A stretch of DNA of 64,000 bases, from positions 35,605,340 through 35,669,339 of the forward strand of contig CM057153.1 of NCBI GenBank assembly GCA_029962745.1. The letters run 5' to 3'. The stretch's first letter is position 1, and the number at the start of each line of letters is the position of its first letter. The notes under the pieces are model-generated. The model saw nothing but the letters and a program-made list of their open reading frames with translations. It did no database searches and had not been told where the DNA came from. The position numbers and the translations under genes were made by a program. This stretch comes from Echinometra lucunter. Its lineage: Eukaryota > Echinodermata > Echinoidea > Camarodonta > Echinometridae. Positions 24,443 through 38,660 of this stretch are shown here, piece by piece.

Positions 24443-27400
24443 TGGTTTCATTAATTTTACTTGTGGATTTACGATAGTTATCTACCTCCTTCTCTCTCAT
24501 TTATCTAATAAAGCATTCAAACTAGCGGACAAACACGTCATAATCATCCAATCGGTAACTCAACATTGTTTTTAATTTCAGGATTCCCTGATATTTTTCT
24601 AGCAGCTGTCCGATGTGCTTACGTCGTCTTTAACCTTTTCCTTTACATCCATCTTCCTCTTTTTAATTATTACGTCCACTTCTCTTCTACACCATGTTCT
24701 GTAAGATTCGACTCAAGATAACCTCTTAGATTTCTCTCCTTGCAGAGCTTTCTGAGATCTCCAGGCCCCTCATTTAGAACAAGACCGGCTACACTTTCTA
24801 TGCGTTTCTGTTTTTCTTAAGATATTGTGATATCTTTGTATCCGCCATCAAGTGTTGTTTCCTCTCCTCGCTCTCTCCATTCACAAAATTTTAAAAATTT
24901 GGAAAGTAGAAAGCCTTCGAGTAAATTGGTAACGTATGTCTATATGAATTACAAATTTTAGGACATAACCTCAAATATTTTGCTCCTAAATACCTGCAAT
25001 TTTGAGAAATTGAGGATTTATCCGTATATTTCCTGAGTTATTACTATTGCGATCTACTGAAAACATATCATAGACTGAATTGTTTCTAAACATACGAATT
25101 CACACCTTAAGTTCTGTTCACAGTTGTATCGTCACATAAGAAAAATTCTGAAAATTTCCGAAGGACCATGTATAATGGGGGAAAGACATTTGTCAGGCAT
25201 GACAGATAATCACCACCAATGATATCATGGTAATAAAGCACATTAATCGTGTTAATGGAAACTGATTATAATGACTTTATCTCGACCTTGGTGTGTCGGA
25301 GAAAAAAAAAACGTTTCGATCAAATTCATGACCTTGGCCAAGACCCCGCACTCATCATTTCGATTAGAATTTTACTCCCCTTGATAACATTTTCATTGGA
25401 ATTATTCATATAATTCATCGTCAACAGAAAAGCGTCTGAATAATTTATACATTAATTGCATTGTATAACAAAGGGTCCTTCTTCGACTCGAGATTGCTTT
25501 CCTCTATGGTATACATTGTAACTGCATTTCGTATGCGCATTGCTCAATACATCCTTTATCAAATCCATTTGTCAAATTGATAAGGGCGAATTCTTGAAAG
25601 GTGCCAGTGATTAGCAGCAAAGGCGTTGGTCCTTCCAGGGGATGGGGATGTGCATTCCCTTCGCACTTTTGATAGAAGGGGGTGGCCTGAATCGTGACCC
25701 CACTCCCGGCAATATGGAATGGAGCTACACAGTAATTATTGAAGGAACTTTGCGTTTTCATTAAAGCAGCTTTTTTGCATACTTTTTACAGCGTTATTTT
25801 CCATTCTACAAATAAAGACTGCATTGTTTCTTTTAAAAATGTAATGCCTGCACAGGATTAAGTCTGTTCACCACTGTGAATTCAGTATCAATAATATCAC
25901 CATGTAATTTGGCTTTGTCATTAGGCTACTTTAAAACCGTTTTCGTAAAACTTTTTTTTTTTCTTTTTTGCGTTAAGTTCGTTGTGTCGGAGTGCCTATT
26001 GTAGAAGAGACAACTTCCCCCTTAATTTCTAAAACTAGATCTACGCATATCATTACTCAGAGGTATGCATTCTGTGCACCTGAACCTCTGTTCAGTTTCT
26101 ATAGAATACACTGACGATGAGGGGGCAAAATGTTCAGAGTGGAGCGACAGTTGGCGCTCTAACAGAGATTTTGGAGGTTTCTTCAGTTTGATGTAATCAT
26201 CGTTCAATTGTTATCAGATTTTGATACATGCATGATGCAAATTAATCGTTTCCTATTTTTTGAAAGGAAGAAACTATAGAGTAATGCAGACACTGCCCTC
26301 GTTCTATATTCAGCTCTTCTGTCTATCTCATTCTTCTTTCTCTCCTTCTTCATCCCACTCTTGTTCTTCGTTAAATTTTGCACTCCTCATCTTTGCATTT
26401 CACCCTCGATCTCATCATAGTATCACAATTATCATAATAATAACTTATGACTGATGATACTGATGTAGTTGCACATATATGCATACGCTTCTCACCATTT
26501 TTGGGTTTTTTTTTTTTTTTTTCGTTCTTCCCTTATTTTCACAATTATTCAAGTCTGTCTACGACTTTATCCTTGTGATCGACACATATCTACATGTAGA
26601 TTACATCATGACCCCGTCCCACTTCCCAGCTACGTGTTCGGATTCGCCAAGCATATTTCATATACTGCTACTTTTTTCCCTGCATGTTTCTTTAATGCAT
26701 TCTTCCGCAAAGTTAGCGATGCACTATCTATTTCGTAACCTAACACTTTTGTTTTCACCCAACATTCCTGTAACAAAAAGCTTCCACGTGGCCTCATTTG
26801 GTGTCGCAAAAGAAGAACCAATGACGTTAGTTTATATTGTCCTTCTCAAGTCCTGCGTTTTCAGACTTTCTTTTACGAACTCTTTAACCGATTTAAACGC
26901 AACCGCACAAGGTATCAATCTACTTCTGTCGACGTCGTAACCTGAGAAAAATTCTGAACAAAGAAGCAGTTTGATCCCAAGACTGTGTACTTCTCAGCTC
27001 CTTTAAAATCCTGATTTTCTTAACTTCGGCGAGTATCTGAAGTACGAAAAATTATTCCAAAAAAAAGGAAAAACGCTATAGAGTCGAAGCTTCTCAAAAG
27101 CCCTGACTGGATGGAAATACTGTTCACGATAACGTGTGTTATCCAACCATGAGTACCCTGACTGGGGGTGCGGTTAATACACGAGTGCAGTTTACACAGC
27201 ATTATTTACGGCAAGCTCTTTGTGGCAGCATATTAAGATGGAATGAAAGTAGTGAATTTTTTGGCTAACTTTAGTCATTCATGCAACAACGACCCATATT
27301 AATGATCCTGATGACTCTATTGCAATGAAACTTCAGCCTCCTACCGTATGGTAGGCCTACCTCTTTCTTCTTTCAGTGAAAGCCTAATGCAAAGCTTGAT

Positions 27401-27788
27401 ATGCTGGGAATGTATTTCTGGAACTTGATAAGTTTTTCGAGGTAAAATTTGAACCACCAATTTCACTTAATGAAATCAATATTGATTTTCCTGCTTCATA
27501 GAACCTAGCCCGTTTTATTTCATCATTTTGCAAATTTTGATCAGCATTGCACTACAAATCAATTTCATGGTAGTAGCAAATGCTATAGTCTGTTTAATAC
27601 AGAAATATATCTAGCTTACTTTCTTCCAAATAACGCTTCTTATACATGTATTCTTCCAAGGTAAGTGTCATTTGCTGGAAGTTTATAATTCAAAATTCCC
27701 TTAATTTCATTTATTTATCAGAACTTTGCAATGCACATCAAACACACGTCCTCTTAGGAAGATGTTATAACCCAACAGCCACCCTATG

Positions 27789-27833
27789 CCCCCCCCCCCC
27801 GCACAAACACACACACACACACATACACACACA
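27789..27833. repeat. Poly-C and (CA)n repeat
   Basis: C10-11 followed by interrupted CACA units. Confidence 0.93.
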
Positions 27834-29721
27834 ATCGCACACTCCACCTCGTCGCTCACGAATATTTCTAGTGAACTGTAGACCGTAAACTCATTTGCAT
27901 TCCTTCGATTTAACCGCCATAATTTATTGGCACTATAATCACATCAAGGCAATCCTCTCTAGATGCCCTTTTGGAAAGTTCACCATCAAATGCAGACTTT
28001 ATCCTGCGTACAAGTATAGTGATGTTAACTAGATACAAAGCGAATGATTTAATAGACTAATAGAACCGAGTCATCGACCCAAGGTACGCGTGTCACTGTC
28101 CTTTTCGAAAAAAAATTTAACGGTATTCGCTTCTCCTTTAGTTGTATATTCTGATGAAAACTGCATGCCAACAAGTGGATCTTCTAAACATTTCATCCAA
28201 GGAACTGATCTAGAGATGATTTTTGGTGCTTTTTTGCATGCCGTACTGAAGCAAGATAAATAGGCTGCGGCTGTTGTTCTTTCTATAGTATATCGATGTT
28301 TGCTATTTCATCCTTTACAGTTTTATGGCTTATTGATGGTAATGACGTTGCTGCGATATTTCATTGTTATCGTTTAATAGAAACAATTCAGATCTGGATC
28401 CTTCCACAATGATATGAAATGAGAAACGAGACATATTGATTTCAGGTTGTGGTGGCTGCGGTCATGTAGCAACATGCAGATCGTAAAAACAAACACCAAA
28501 CTAAATTTTATGAGGTGACAATTAAGTATTCGCCCATATTGGTAGAATAATCCCCGTCAAATCATAATGGCAAATGTATGTATAAAGAAGGCTAGTTTTG
28601 CTACCTTACGCGGAAGGTTTGCATTAATTACAAGTAAGTGATATACTAATGGACAAGTAACCTGATGAGAATATAAGTTGCTCGTGGTGTAGCTAGTCCC
28701 ATATTTTATTGAAACCTGAGTTAAAACAAGGTGGTAGTTATTTTGGTGCCATGTTAACGAGCAGGTGGAGAGCGTTCGACAGACACCGAGAACTATCCGC
28801 TAAGAAAAAATCTTTAGGAAGGACAGAGTGAATTTTGTTTTGCAACGAAAGTCCTTAAAACTTTCACAATAGAAGTCTTTATCATGATTAAATCTTGTGT
28901 GATGGACAGAGAATTGCATGAGAAACTGAAGCAGCAATCGCGTCATTGATATTCGGCCAGTACAATTACCCCCAGGAAATCTGGATTTATGTGCCTCTAT
29001 ATATGTCTTTCCATTTCATATTACCATGATTTATTGCATGGATGTATGATAAACGGATGAACGATAAATCGACATTTACTGACAGATGCCTTGAGTTATA
29101 TGGTACTCTTATACGGAGGGATAAAATGAATCGCATTCATTTTCTCGAGAAGAAGGCGGGGAAAGGAAGCAGAATTAGCCCGTCGTCTGACATTTACCCA
29201 CTGATTGAAAATAGATGATTTCGTCCGGTCCAAAGCCCGCCTTTACGTTCTAAATCCTTTTCTGAAATGTTATTACCCAGTTACATGCGTAACTTCTATG
29301 AACAGCTCAATATCCAGTAGGAATGATTGCATTGACCTCATGTGTATGTTGTGATTGCGGAAGCTGGAAAAGCCTCTTGGAGCATGTGAAGAGTTTTGAC
29401 TGTATCACTGTTAATGTTGACTTTTTTATTCCCTCTGCTATAAAAGTAGAAGTCATTACGAAATAGACAGATACGGAATAAGAAAAATCCATTAATATGT
29501 TCATTAAATTCTACATTTTACATTTATGGAGACTTATCAATTAATGAACTGTACTTGCTTTGCATATTATGAAAATATGACAGCAATAGTATCACATAAA
29601 TCAACTAAAAATCATAAGTGATTAGCTTAATAGTAGGAATTATTTTTCTGAAGTCTGTTATACCTTTATCTCCATTTCCTTCAGACTGGTATTACTTAAC
29701 TAGGAGTCGCATCGATTTAGA

Positions 29722-29722
<1 letters not shown>

Positions 29723-29750
<28 letters not shown>
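29723..29750. repeat. (CT)n microsatellite
   Basis: Fourteen CT units. Confidence 0.97.
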
Positions 29751-29753
<3 letters not shown>

Positions 29754-29867
29754 CTTGATCTTTATTCATCCGTTGCTGAATTATATCCCCGTTCTTGTTT
29801 GTTTTAATTTTTCCTCATTTTTTCCATTCGAATTTATCCCTGAATTCTCTGCACCGTTTTTTTTTTT

Positions 29868-29933
29868 CTTCTTCTTCTTCTTCTTCTTCTTCTTCTTCTT
29901 CTTCTTCTTCTTCTTCTTCTTCTTCTTCTTCTT
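29868..29933. repeat. (CTT)n, 22 uninterrupted units
   Basis: A long pure homopurine-homopyrimidine mirror-type repeat preceded by T12, capable of triplex formation. An all-Phe frame across it is an artefact. Confidence 0.97.
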
Positions 29934-30924
29934 TAAAAGGGTTTCAAGTTAGATTTTCCAAAGTTCATTGAAAACTTTGAAGGCATTGTTGCCTTTGTGC
30001 CTCATAGTTTCATGAACAAGAAACACACACTGGACATGGTGGAGAGAGATAGATAGAGATAGCAAGAAAATAAAAAAGCTCGTATGAATAGCAAGAACAG
30101 AGGATATGTATTTGAGTATGGGGTAGCCTGGGGTGAAACTCTGTCGCTTGAATCGAAAGCATAAATTATTCTCAGCAATCATCGGATGCAATTCCGTAAT
30201 GTGAATTATTGCCTCCGGTATCAAGGAAAAAAAACAAACAAGAAAGAAATAATCAGTAGTTGTTCTGCGCGACTAAGAGGGAGAAGAAATGATTTTTGTA
30301 AGAAAACACATCCATCATGTTGATAAATCCTTCCACCATTGTGGGAATAGAACCTTCTGAAACGCTCCTCTCCAAAGATTCCCCCCTTTCTTCACCTTTT
30401 TCATCCATTCTGCATGCTCTGACAAATTTGTGTTCTGTTTCTGGTTTCTTCCAGAGGAGTGTGACTCTTGCTTCGAGTTCCTAATATTGTTTTGTGATTG
30501 TGAAGTCCGCCGGAGGTGTCCTTAAACCTCCTTTTAACGTTGTAAATCAATATTCTGACCTTCCCCAGGAGCTTATCTGATTTTTACAACAAATAGAATA
30601 GATTTACCAAAATCGAAACAATGCTACCAGCGTCCGGATATCAATACGAGGTCTTTTGTCCTCTGCTTTATTTCTCCTAGAAATTTCCGAAGGACGGTTC
30701 GTCCTTTTTTAAACCAGCATAGATTTCCGTATATGGCCCCCCCGTCAACATATTTATTTCGAACCATTCCATGTGTTTCATATCGATAACCATTTTAGAT
30801 AAAGCTTTTTCTTTGTATTGTTTGGTCCACATCATTTATTTTATTTTACTTTTTCCATATCTTTTTAAATTTTGTTGAGCACAGAATAAACTAAGATCTT
30901 TTAATTCTTGCGTTTTTCAATTCC

Positions 30925-31360
30925 GTAGCCAGGAATTTTCAACGGGTGGGGGGCAAGGTGAGGGAGCGAAGCGACCAAGCGGGGGAGGGTTTGGGAGGGG
31001 GTATTCCCCTCCCACGACAGGAAGATTTTTGAAAATTCTTGCATGAAAATGGCATTTTCTGCACACTAAAATTCAGTATTAAGGGTAACTTATATGAGAA
31101 GTGGCATATAGGGGGGCCGAAGCGAGGGAGGGTGTGCAAGGGGGGTATCCTCCTCCCACGGTAGGGAGATTTTTGAAAATTTGTGCATGAAAATGCATTT
31201 TCTGCACATTAAAATTCAGTATTAGGGGTAACTGAGAAGTGGCATATTTTCTCTCTTATTTTTTTTTTTTTGTTATTTATCTTTTTTTTTTTTTTTTTTG
31301 CTCGCCGATCAACAGGGGGGCATGGTTCCCTTGTGTCCCCCTTTAGCTTCGCTAGTACCT
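30925..31360. repeat. Interspersed repeat with internal direct duplication
   Basis: Starts GTAGCCAGGAATTTTCAACG and ends with GATCAACAGGGGGGCATGG. Internally, CCTCCCACG...GGAAGATTTTTGAAAATT, TGCATGAAAATG and AAAATTCAGTATTA occur twice (about 30966-31110 and 31117-31246). A shorter relative is at 57758-57957. Confidence 0.8.
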
Positions 31361-33284
31361 GCAGCTGAAATTACAAAATTCAATCACAAATCACACTAAT
31401 AAACTTCAGCGTTAGATATGCAAAAGCAAGCCCTTACAATGATCAATATACAATGCTTATTAATCTGTCTTTTGATTAATTTTATTATGGAATTCGGTAT
31501 TCGGTTCTACATGGTATGCAAAAAATAATGCATATGACATCAGCAAAAAGAATACCATTTATACAACGGGTTAATGCAAAATAAAGAATCTTTTCATCTA
31601 GCTTTCTTGTGCGATTAAACATTCCTCACGATATAAAGTATCAAAAACTACCACGTAATCTTATTTAATGGAAAGCGGAGTAGGAAAAGAGACGTTAAAA
31701 AAATGTTTCCATAAGACGGTTAGTTTACTTGCTATTCGTGCCTGTCAGCAAGGCAAAATCAAACGCTTTTTCCTCGTTGTAGAATAACGCTAGAACGATG
31801 TCACACATTGATATTTGTTCAATGAACGTGGCTAATAACTGAGCTGATGTTTATCCTATGCATGCAGCTCATTAGATTCTGATGTTTGCATATACTTTTA
31901 TAATCAACTGCATCACTACTCAAGAACTAATTGCTTGACCTAACTTTCATTATTGTAAATAGAACAACAACTACCATTATAGACATTACCGTAAAATACT
32001 CCCAGTTAACATGGTTAATGCAAGTATAATGACTCACGTCTTCATACTTCAAATCCTGAACAGAAAGTATATTCAGTATGGCACCTAATAATTTTCTTTG
32101 TTTGATTCTAATCCTTTAGAATCAAAGTCATCATCCAATTAAACAGTAAGTACTTCCAGCGGCTAAAAATAAGTATTGTCTGTATAACTAATTACTGTAG
32201 TTGTAAAGATTGATCAATGATGAAGCAGTCATCCAGGAATGCAGCTAGGCGTTTGCCAATGGAGTCGTCTGACTAAATTTGATTTTTAAAAAAGTAAATG
32301 AAAATTTTCAAGATAGGACTGCCGACATCAGTACAACACTCAGTGACAATTTTTTTTAATTTTTTTTTCACTTGCCGAAAGTGCAATAATCCAACATTTA
32401 CCGACTGGACAGTTTGCAGTGTGCTACCCCCCCCCCCCCTCACCCATTACTCCAAATACTCCAAGTATGGGAACATGCCTTTTCAGTCATGAATAATGCA
32501 GCAACCACCAAAGTCACGGGATTCATTCAATATGGCGGAGCTTTCAACAGTTGGCAATCTGGTCCGTGTCTGGGTGCCAAATCGTCCATGTCAACAACAG
32601 TAAACTCTCCCTAAATACCCCATCGTCACCTCTTGTTATTGTTGGGATACTGTTTCCGTTTGAATGGAATGGTGTATGTATGTGGGTGTGCAGACCTGTG
32701 TGTGCGTGCGAGTGTGCAGACCTGTGTGGCTGATGTTGGTGTGTATGGGTGCGTAGTGTGAGTGTGAAAGGGTGCGAGAGGTGATGCGGAGTTGCCGATA
32801 TCAAGAAATATTGTCAAATAACCACTGGATTGTCAAATTTCAATATTCGCTAGCTTGTGGAATAGTCCTTTTTACGTTTTTCCTATGTCCATTTCTCTCT
32901 GAACCTCGTGGCATATGTTTCGCACACTATTTAACCTTTACCAATGAACAAATTTTTTTTCAACGAAATTTAACAGTTACGCCATATTTTGTTAGTACAC
33001 ACATTGATTGATTTTTCCCAGTAGGAAGTCTTGTACCGTAACCTGTGCCGCCGAGGTATTATAATCTGCACATAGTGACTTATCAATCACTGTTCTAGAG
33101 TATTCCGAGGTCAACGTTTGCCACGCTGAAATAACTACATGCTTTGTGGCAAGAGTGACCACTGTCATGCCTTAGTATTCAAGTTACGGCTATGTCAGCA
33201 AGAAATGTATCGGACTGTATGAAGTTTGTAAGATGTACCGGCAAAGGTGCGCCTGGACGTACGTTTGCACCGCTTTTATACCTA
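31361..33284. other. Non-coding region
   Basis: A/T-rich; C13 at about 32427-32439 and GT-rich sequence at 32660-32770. No exon recognised. Confidence 0.6.
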
Positions 33285-33583
33285 CTCAATGTAAATAATA
33301 ATAATAATAATACTAATATGGTCCGTTTATATAGCGCAGCTACTATATGCATATACTCTACTGCGCTCTACAAAGTTAATATTATTACCCCGGCTGAAGG
33401 AGCTGCCATGCAAGGCGCTAACAGGAATTTCTTCCTACCGGGTACCCACTTATACACCTGGGTGGAGAGTGGCAAATGTGGATTAATGTCTTGCCAAAGG
33501 ACGTTAGTGCCAGGCCGGGATTCGAACCCTCAACCCTTTGATTAAGAGTCAAGTGACAGAACCACTACACCATGACACCTCCA
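33285..33583 (-). mobile_element. tRNA-derived SINE, minus orientation
   Basis: On the minus strand the head reads GGTGTCATGGTGTAGTGG (A box) and GGGTTCGAATCCCGG (B box). Then comes a body including GTCCTTTGGCAAGACATTAA and GGTGTATAAGTGGG, ending in the GCGCTATATAAACGG-type motif and an (ATT)n tail at about 33295-33313. Full SINE architecture; tail and head both present. Confidence 0.85.
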
Positions 33584-36500
33584 ATAATGTACGAGCATTG
33601 ATAATTATTGTGTTTTTTTCAGCGTTTTTCCCCCTTTCTTTCCTCTTTATGTTTTCCTCTTGGTTTTTGTTTGGTTTCCAGGGTGCGTATCCACGCAAAC
33701 CATTCACCCACAACAAATGCCATTTTGTATGAATGTTTACTATACTCATTTTGTCTTTATGCATTTCATTCATAAGAGTAAAAAAAAAAATGCGTAGCAT
33801 TTGATAACCGTACTATTCAAATGGAGAATTTGCTTTCTCGAATGTAAGAACATCGTTTTTGAGTTGCAGAGAATCAATATTGACTAAATTATATTTAGAA
33901 TGTTTTATTTGCCCTCGCGTGACACTGCTGGGGGAAAAGGTCCCGCCGAATTATCGTAACATACTGGCTACATTTTGTATCTATTTCCCAGGAGATATCT
34001 GGTGGTTTTATACTTTCACTTTTAACAACTCGTTACTTCAGCATGTTCAGGAAGCGTGGCAAGGGTAATTCTGAATATTACAACAACAACAAAAAACCAA
34101 TGTTGATAACGACTGGACTACAGGGACATGTGCAGACAAAAATAGAAGATGAGACATAAATCGTGGTGCATGCGCCAAAACAAGAGGAAACAAGGTTAAC
34201 ATCATCCAAAAATAGGCTGAAGACAGTTAAAAACAGAGACGTATATAAAGTATTAAAACACCAGCCCTATGAGAGTAAAATATAAAGAATAAAGGAAAAT
34301 TCAAGACAATTAGATCAATTTTAAGATCGAAAGGGAGGGGAGAAGAGAACGAGTGGAAAGAGCCAAAGAGAGAAAAATGAATGGATAAAGAGTGATCTAT
34401 ATTTTTTACAGTATGGATTACGAACAGAACTGGAATAGTATATTAAAGTAATGACCCAATTTCTCAAATGGTATTGAGACCTATAGTGATTGACCTCTAC
34501 TCGCTCCATGATTTGGTGTTATGCCCTCATAAACCGGCATGTGCCTCATCTATTAACAAATTACCCTCCTTGTTAGAACAAACAAAGCATAAATGGTCCC
34601 CTGCTATTAAAGCCTTCGTGACTACCCTTTCGTGTATATCCACTGACCTTTCATGGACCAATACGTAGAGGAGGTTCTCTTGCTTGAAGAGTTTTGTGAA
34701 TAGAGTTCCCCAATAAATGGAGTGGTGCCACCTCCTTCCAGTTGATCTTCCCTCATTCGTCTAATTATTGACTTACTCTGTTGTTTGAATGAAATTTATT
34801 TTCAAAACAAGGTATGTAGCTGAGAGTCAACTGTAAAAGACGTCAACTGTTAAGAGAAATTTTACAAACCGAAACTCATCGATCTTTACAATGTGACATC
34901 TAACACTGTTTGAGTAAATAAGACACAAATAATCGGATTATGGAACTGTACTCAGAATGAGTTGTATTTCTGGTTTGTGTGTTCTTCTATGTCTCTCTTT
35001 GGGTCACTTTGCTGCGATCATTAAATGTAAATTATCGGGTTTTCCGCATTGTGTTATTAATATGTCAAAAGTTTACGAACCAAACTAAAATTCATGGGCA
35101 AAATATCATCTCAAAGATAGCTGTGTAATACATGATGAAATTGAAATTAATCGCGAATAAATAGGCGTTAAGTGAGTGATGAGTTTGAAATAATTAGGTG
35201 TCTAGACCACTATAGTAAGGTCGGCTATCAAAATTTTATGTACATGTTGTCCTTTCCAAATACTTATCAAAGGATATAAGAGGTCTTAAAGCTTTATTCG
35301 AAAAGATACAATATTTTTACTACAACAAAAGAGATGTCCGTACGTGGATGAAAACGGTAAAAAGGTCACGGCCGGATTTATCGCCTCCGTGCTCTTCAAA
35401 CACTAGAATTGGACGTACCAAGTCGACGATTAACTTCCATCGATGATGAGAAAAACAGTCAACCAATTTTGTCTTTAAAACCAGACTTTAATTTGCAGAA
35501 TTTGTTCTCCTCTTTGGTAGCCGTGCGTTGTTTACTGACTGTCACAAGTCATTTGGTGTTGGTTTTATCTTTGATAGATAAATCCTTGAACTCAAATTAT
35601 ATGTTTTAAGAAGGACGTTATAAAAGTAAGCACATTTCATCTCATTAACCTATTTTCGCTTTAGAATGTTTTTATTGAAAATAATTAAACTTCATTAAAT
35701 AAAATGCAGATAAATTGGCAGGAAAATGGTTCACCAACTTTAATCATTATAGAATTTGCCGGATGTGATGGTGGTTTCTTTTTCTGCTCTTCGCAATAAA
35801 CATTTTGATACAGAAAGTTCTTTAATTATTTTATGGTTACGGTTAATTCTGTTAGATAGGATTGTTGAGAGGATGATGCTTTCGCCAATTATTAATATTA
35901 GTAGGGAATTGATACATTGAACAATAGAACTAGTACCTCATGTCTCTCTGAATACGAGAAAAGTCATTCAAACAAGGGAGATTTTTTTAAAAAAGAAACA
36001 AAAAGAAATGGACTAAGGATAAAAAGGGAAAGTGGGGTATACAGAGAAAATTTTACATTTTCTCAGTTTTAAACATATTAGAAATAATTTATGTACAAAT
36101 TAAAAACCTTGTTATATAAATATGCTGAATTGTGCACGTGCCTAACCACATTTTCTAAGTTTGTGAACAAAAGAAAAGCATCTATCATTCGTGAATTTAT
36201 TAATTTGTAATTTCTACATCAAAGCCCAAGCTTTTCGCTCGGAGCTGCTTCGCTTATATGTTTATGCAATAATTATTGCAGTTGAATGACTTTTCTCTCT
36301 ACGAACGAAAGTGCTTTAAGGCAACACTGTTTTTATGTTCAGCTTTTCTTTATTCTTCTTCTACGCCTACCTCGGAATGAAAGTACAAGAGTCTTTTGAC
36401 TCATAGAAACACGTGCTTAATAGTGTGGATAAGATTATGATATGCAGCTGCACTCGAAAGCAAATTGCTACAGGCGGAGAAACAAACCATGCTCGACCTA

Positions 36501-37400
36501 TTTTATTCCAAATTACTCCAGCAATGAAATGAGAAAAATTCATCCAACTGAATTATGTGTATGTTTTGCTCCATTCACCTGCTACAAAGCGAGCAGCAAG
36601 GTCTTTTCTCCTCAAAATGCTTTCCACTATTCGGATACTTGGCCTAAACTACACGTGCTCGTCAGAAGGATGCATGAATCTGCTTTATTGCTCATTATAA
36701 AATTTGGGCATTCGGTCTGTACCTTTTTTTAGATAATGAATCATTTTTCTAGTGGAGATGGAGGGAAGGGGCCCAAATCGAATATCCAAAATAGAAAAAA
36801 ATAGATGAGAGAAATGGAGAGGAATTCCCAAAATAGACAATTTTTAAAAAAAGCAGACGAATCTCCCAAATCCTTCGCCTATTGGTTACCTTGCTGTCTC
36901 TGAACCATTCCCAAATTCTGTAGTGAGATTATTAGACCGCCCCCCCCCCCCCCGCAGGACCTATGCTATGTTGTTAGTTCCACAGGTCCATATCGATTGC
37001 TGTTTATAACCCTTTGGCTCTTGCTTACTTCCAAGCCGTCACAACTGCAATGAAGCTGTGACGATCATGTCTCATATGACCTTAAGTTCAACAGCTTCTA
37101 GCAACAACAACAAAAAAAGCGCACGCCCCTTCTTCGTAACTATATTTTGATCAGAGTGCAAGTAACACTGAAAATAATTCTCATTGAGTAAGTGTTACGG
37201 TGCACATCATGAGTTTTGAAAACCTTTATAATTTCCGGAGCATCAAATCAGGAACATAATTATTTCAAAAGATGTGAACACGCCCAGTTCAAATTGTTGA
37301 ACATTACTTTACTTTCAAGAGGTAAAAGTGCATAAAATGACTTTCAGACAACATAAGCGGAGTACATTCTTGCGACGAAAGCGGTTCAATTCTTTCCCTT
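33584..37400. other. Non-coding region
   Basis: A/T-rich unique sequence with C15 at about 36939-36953. A 96-codon frame at 36442-36732 shows no recognisable domain and is not called. Confidence 0.55.
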
Positions 37401-37424
37401 TGTGTGTGTGCGTGCGTGTGTGTG

Positions 37425-37467
<43 letters not shown>
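37400..37467. repeat. (GT)n(CT)n compound microsatellite
   Basis: GT/GC alternation followed by 20 CT units (37428-37467). Another CT/CA tract lies at 37526-37552. Confidence 0.97.
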
Positions 37468-37470
<3 letters not shown>

Positions 37471-37571
37471 ATACCACTTCTATCCGCCTTTACGGCACTT
37501 TGTGATAAAATAATTTTATTCTCCCCCCTCTCTCTCTCTCTCACACACACTCTCTGCCTCTTTCTCTTGGT

Positions 37572-37579
37572 TGACGTCA
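37572..37579. promoter_or_regulatory. CRE octamer TGACGTCA
   Basis: Exact CRE in GGTTGACGTCATCC context, just downstream of a CT/CA microsatellite. The nearest CRE upstream of the first ELK exon found (6.4 kb away). Confidence 0.4.
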
Positions 37580-38424
37580 TCCTCTCACCTCAATTCTTCT
37601 CAATAAACATAACGACTTTCACTAATCTTTGAGATGAGAGTTGTATTACCTTTTAATTCTCCTAACGAAACATCATCACCTTGCTTCATCCAATGGAAAA
37701 CCCGTTCGACCAGTGACCCACATCTACGAGTTAATGTAAGAAAGCTAGTGTTTCATTCTTGGGGGACAGTTATTATTCTCTCGTGTCTACCTTATCACTA
37801 TGAAACATTTTCTCTCCCGATAAGCCGCGAATCAGGTGTTACATGAGATGTATATGAATGACTCCTGTGGGTGCTGAGTCTAGTGCTTACCTGTAGCAAG
37901 GTACCTTTGCTGAATCGATCACTAAAGAAGAGACACATAAACATAATCCTTAAAAGATATAATAAAAACTAACAAGTCCTATCAAACTGATATAGGAGCT
38001 TTCCTTATAATTTCCATTGCTTCAAATCGGGTACTTTTTCCAAAGAAATGAGCATACCCCGTTTAAGTATTTTTGTTAAACGCTTCTTACATTTGAGAGC
38101 TTAAGGACTACACAAAATAATAGTATGACAACTTAACACCCTATAGAAGAACAGGCGTGTTCCAATACGGATAGAATGGGCTATCTGCCAGGTCCTGTTT
38201 ACAATCTACATGTTGATATTCGAAGCAACAAATACAACATTCTGGCAATTATCTTCACGTCAATGCTATCATCAACTCAAGGTGCAGCATGTCTTCTTCT
38301 TAGCTCAAGATATATCATGGGAAAATGTATTTGACACAACATATGTCGAGTTCACAAAGAGACAATCAGCATCTTTAGAGATAATAGAGAAAGTATGAAA
38401 CTTTGTGTACAAAACATATTGAGG

Positions 38425-38660
38425 GTTGTCCCTCTGAACCTGCCACTTTGAAGCAACATTGCCAATTTGAGGATTGCCATAAAAAGTAAATTGAAACTTT
38501 TCAAACTTTCATAACTTTCTCATTTCGTAACCGATTTTGATGGAACTTTTTTTTTTAAGTTGCTTCTCTCTATCCTCTCTTTTCATTAAAATGGATATTT
38601 CCAGAAGTTTCATTCTCTTTTAAAGTTGTAAGTATTTAGATTTTTTGTTAATATCTGCGG
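38425..38660. repeat. Remnant of a TIR-element family
   Basis: Contains TTTCATAACTTTCTCATTTC and CGATTTTGATGGAACTTTT, phrases I associate with the internal part of AAGTCC-ended marine invertebrate MITEs. The ends are not resolved. Confidence 0.4.

Larger units (their letters stand above)
23985..29720. other. Non-coding region
   Basis: A CRE octamer lies at 24435-24442. A T15 run is near 26508 and C10 plus CA repeats at 27789-27833. No exon recognised; short frames are not convincing. Confidence 0.6.

Noticed and set aside
36442..36732. 96-codon open frame including SPQNAFHYSDT, vaguely like the ELK PAS cap
   Set aside because: Similarity is limited to PQN.F, the phase and donor do not fit, and no domain is seen.
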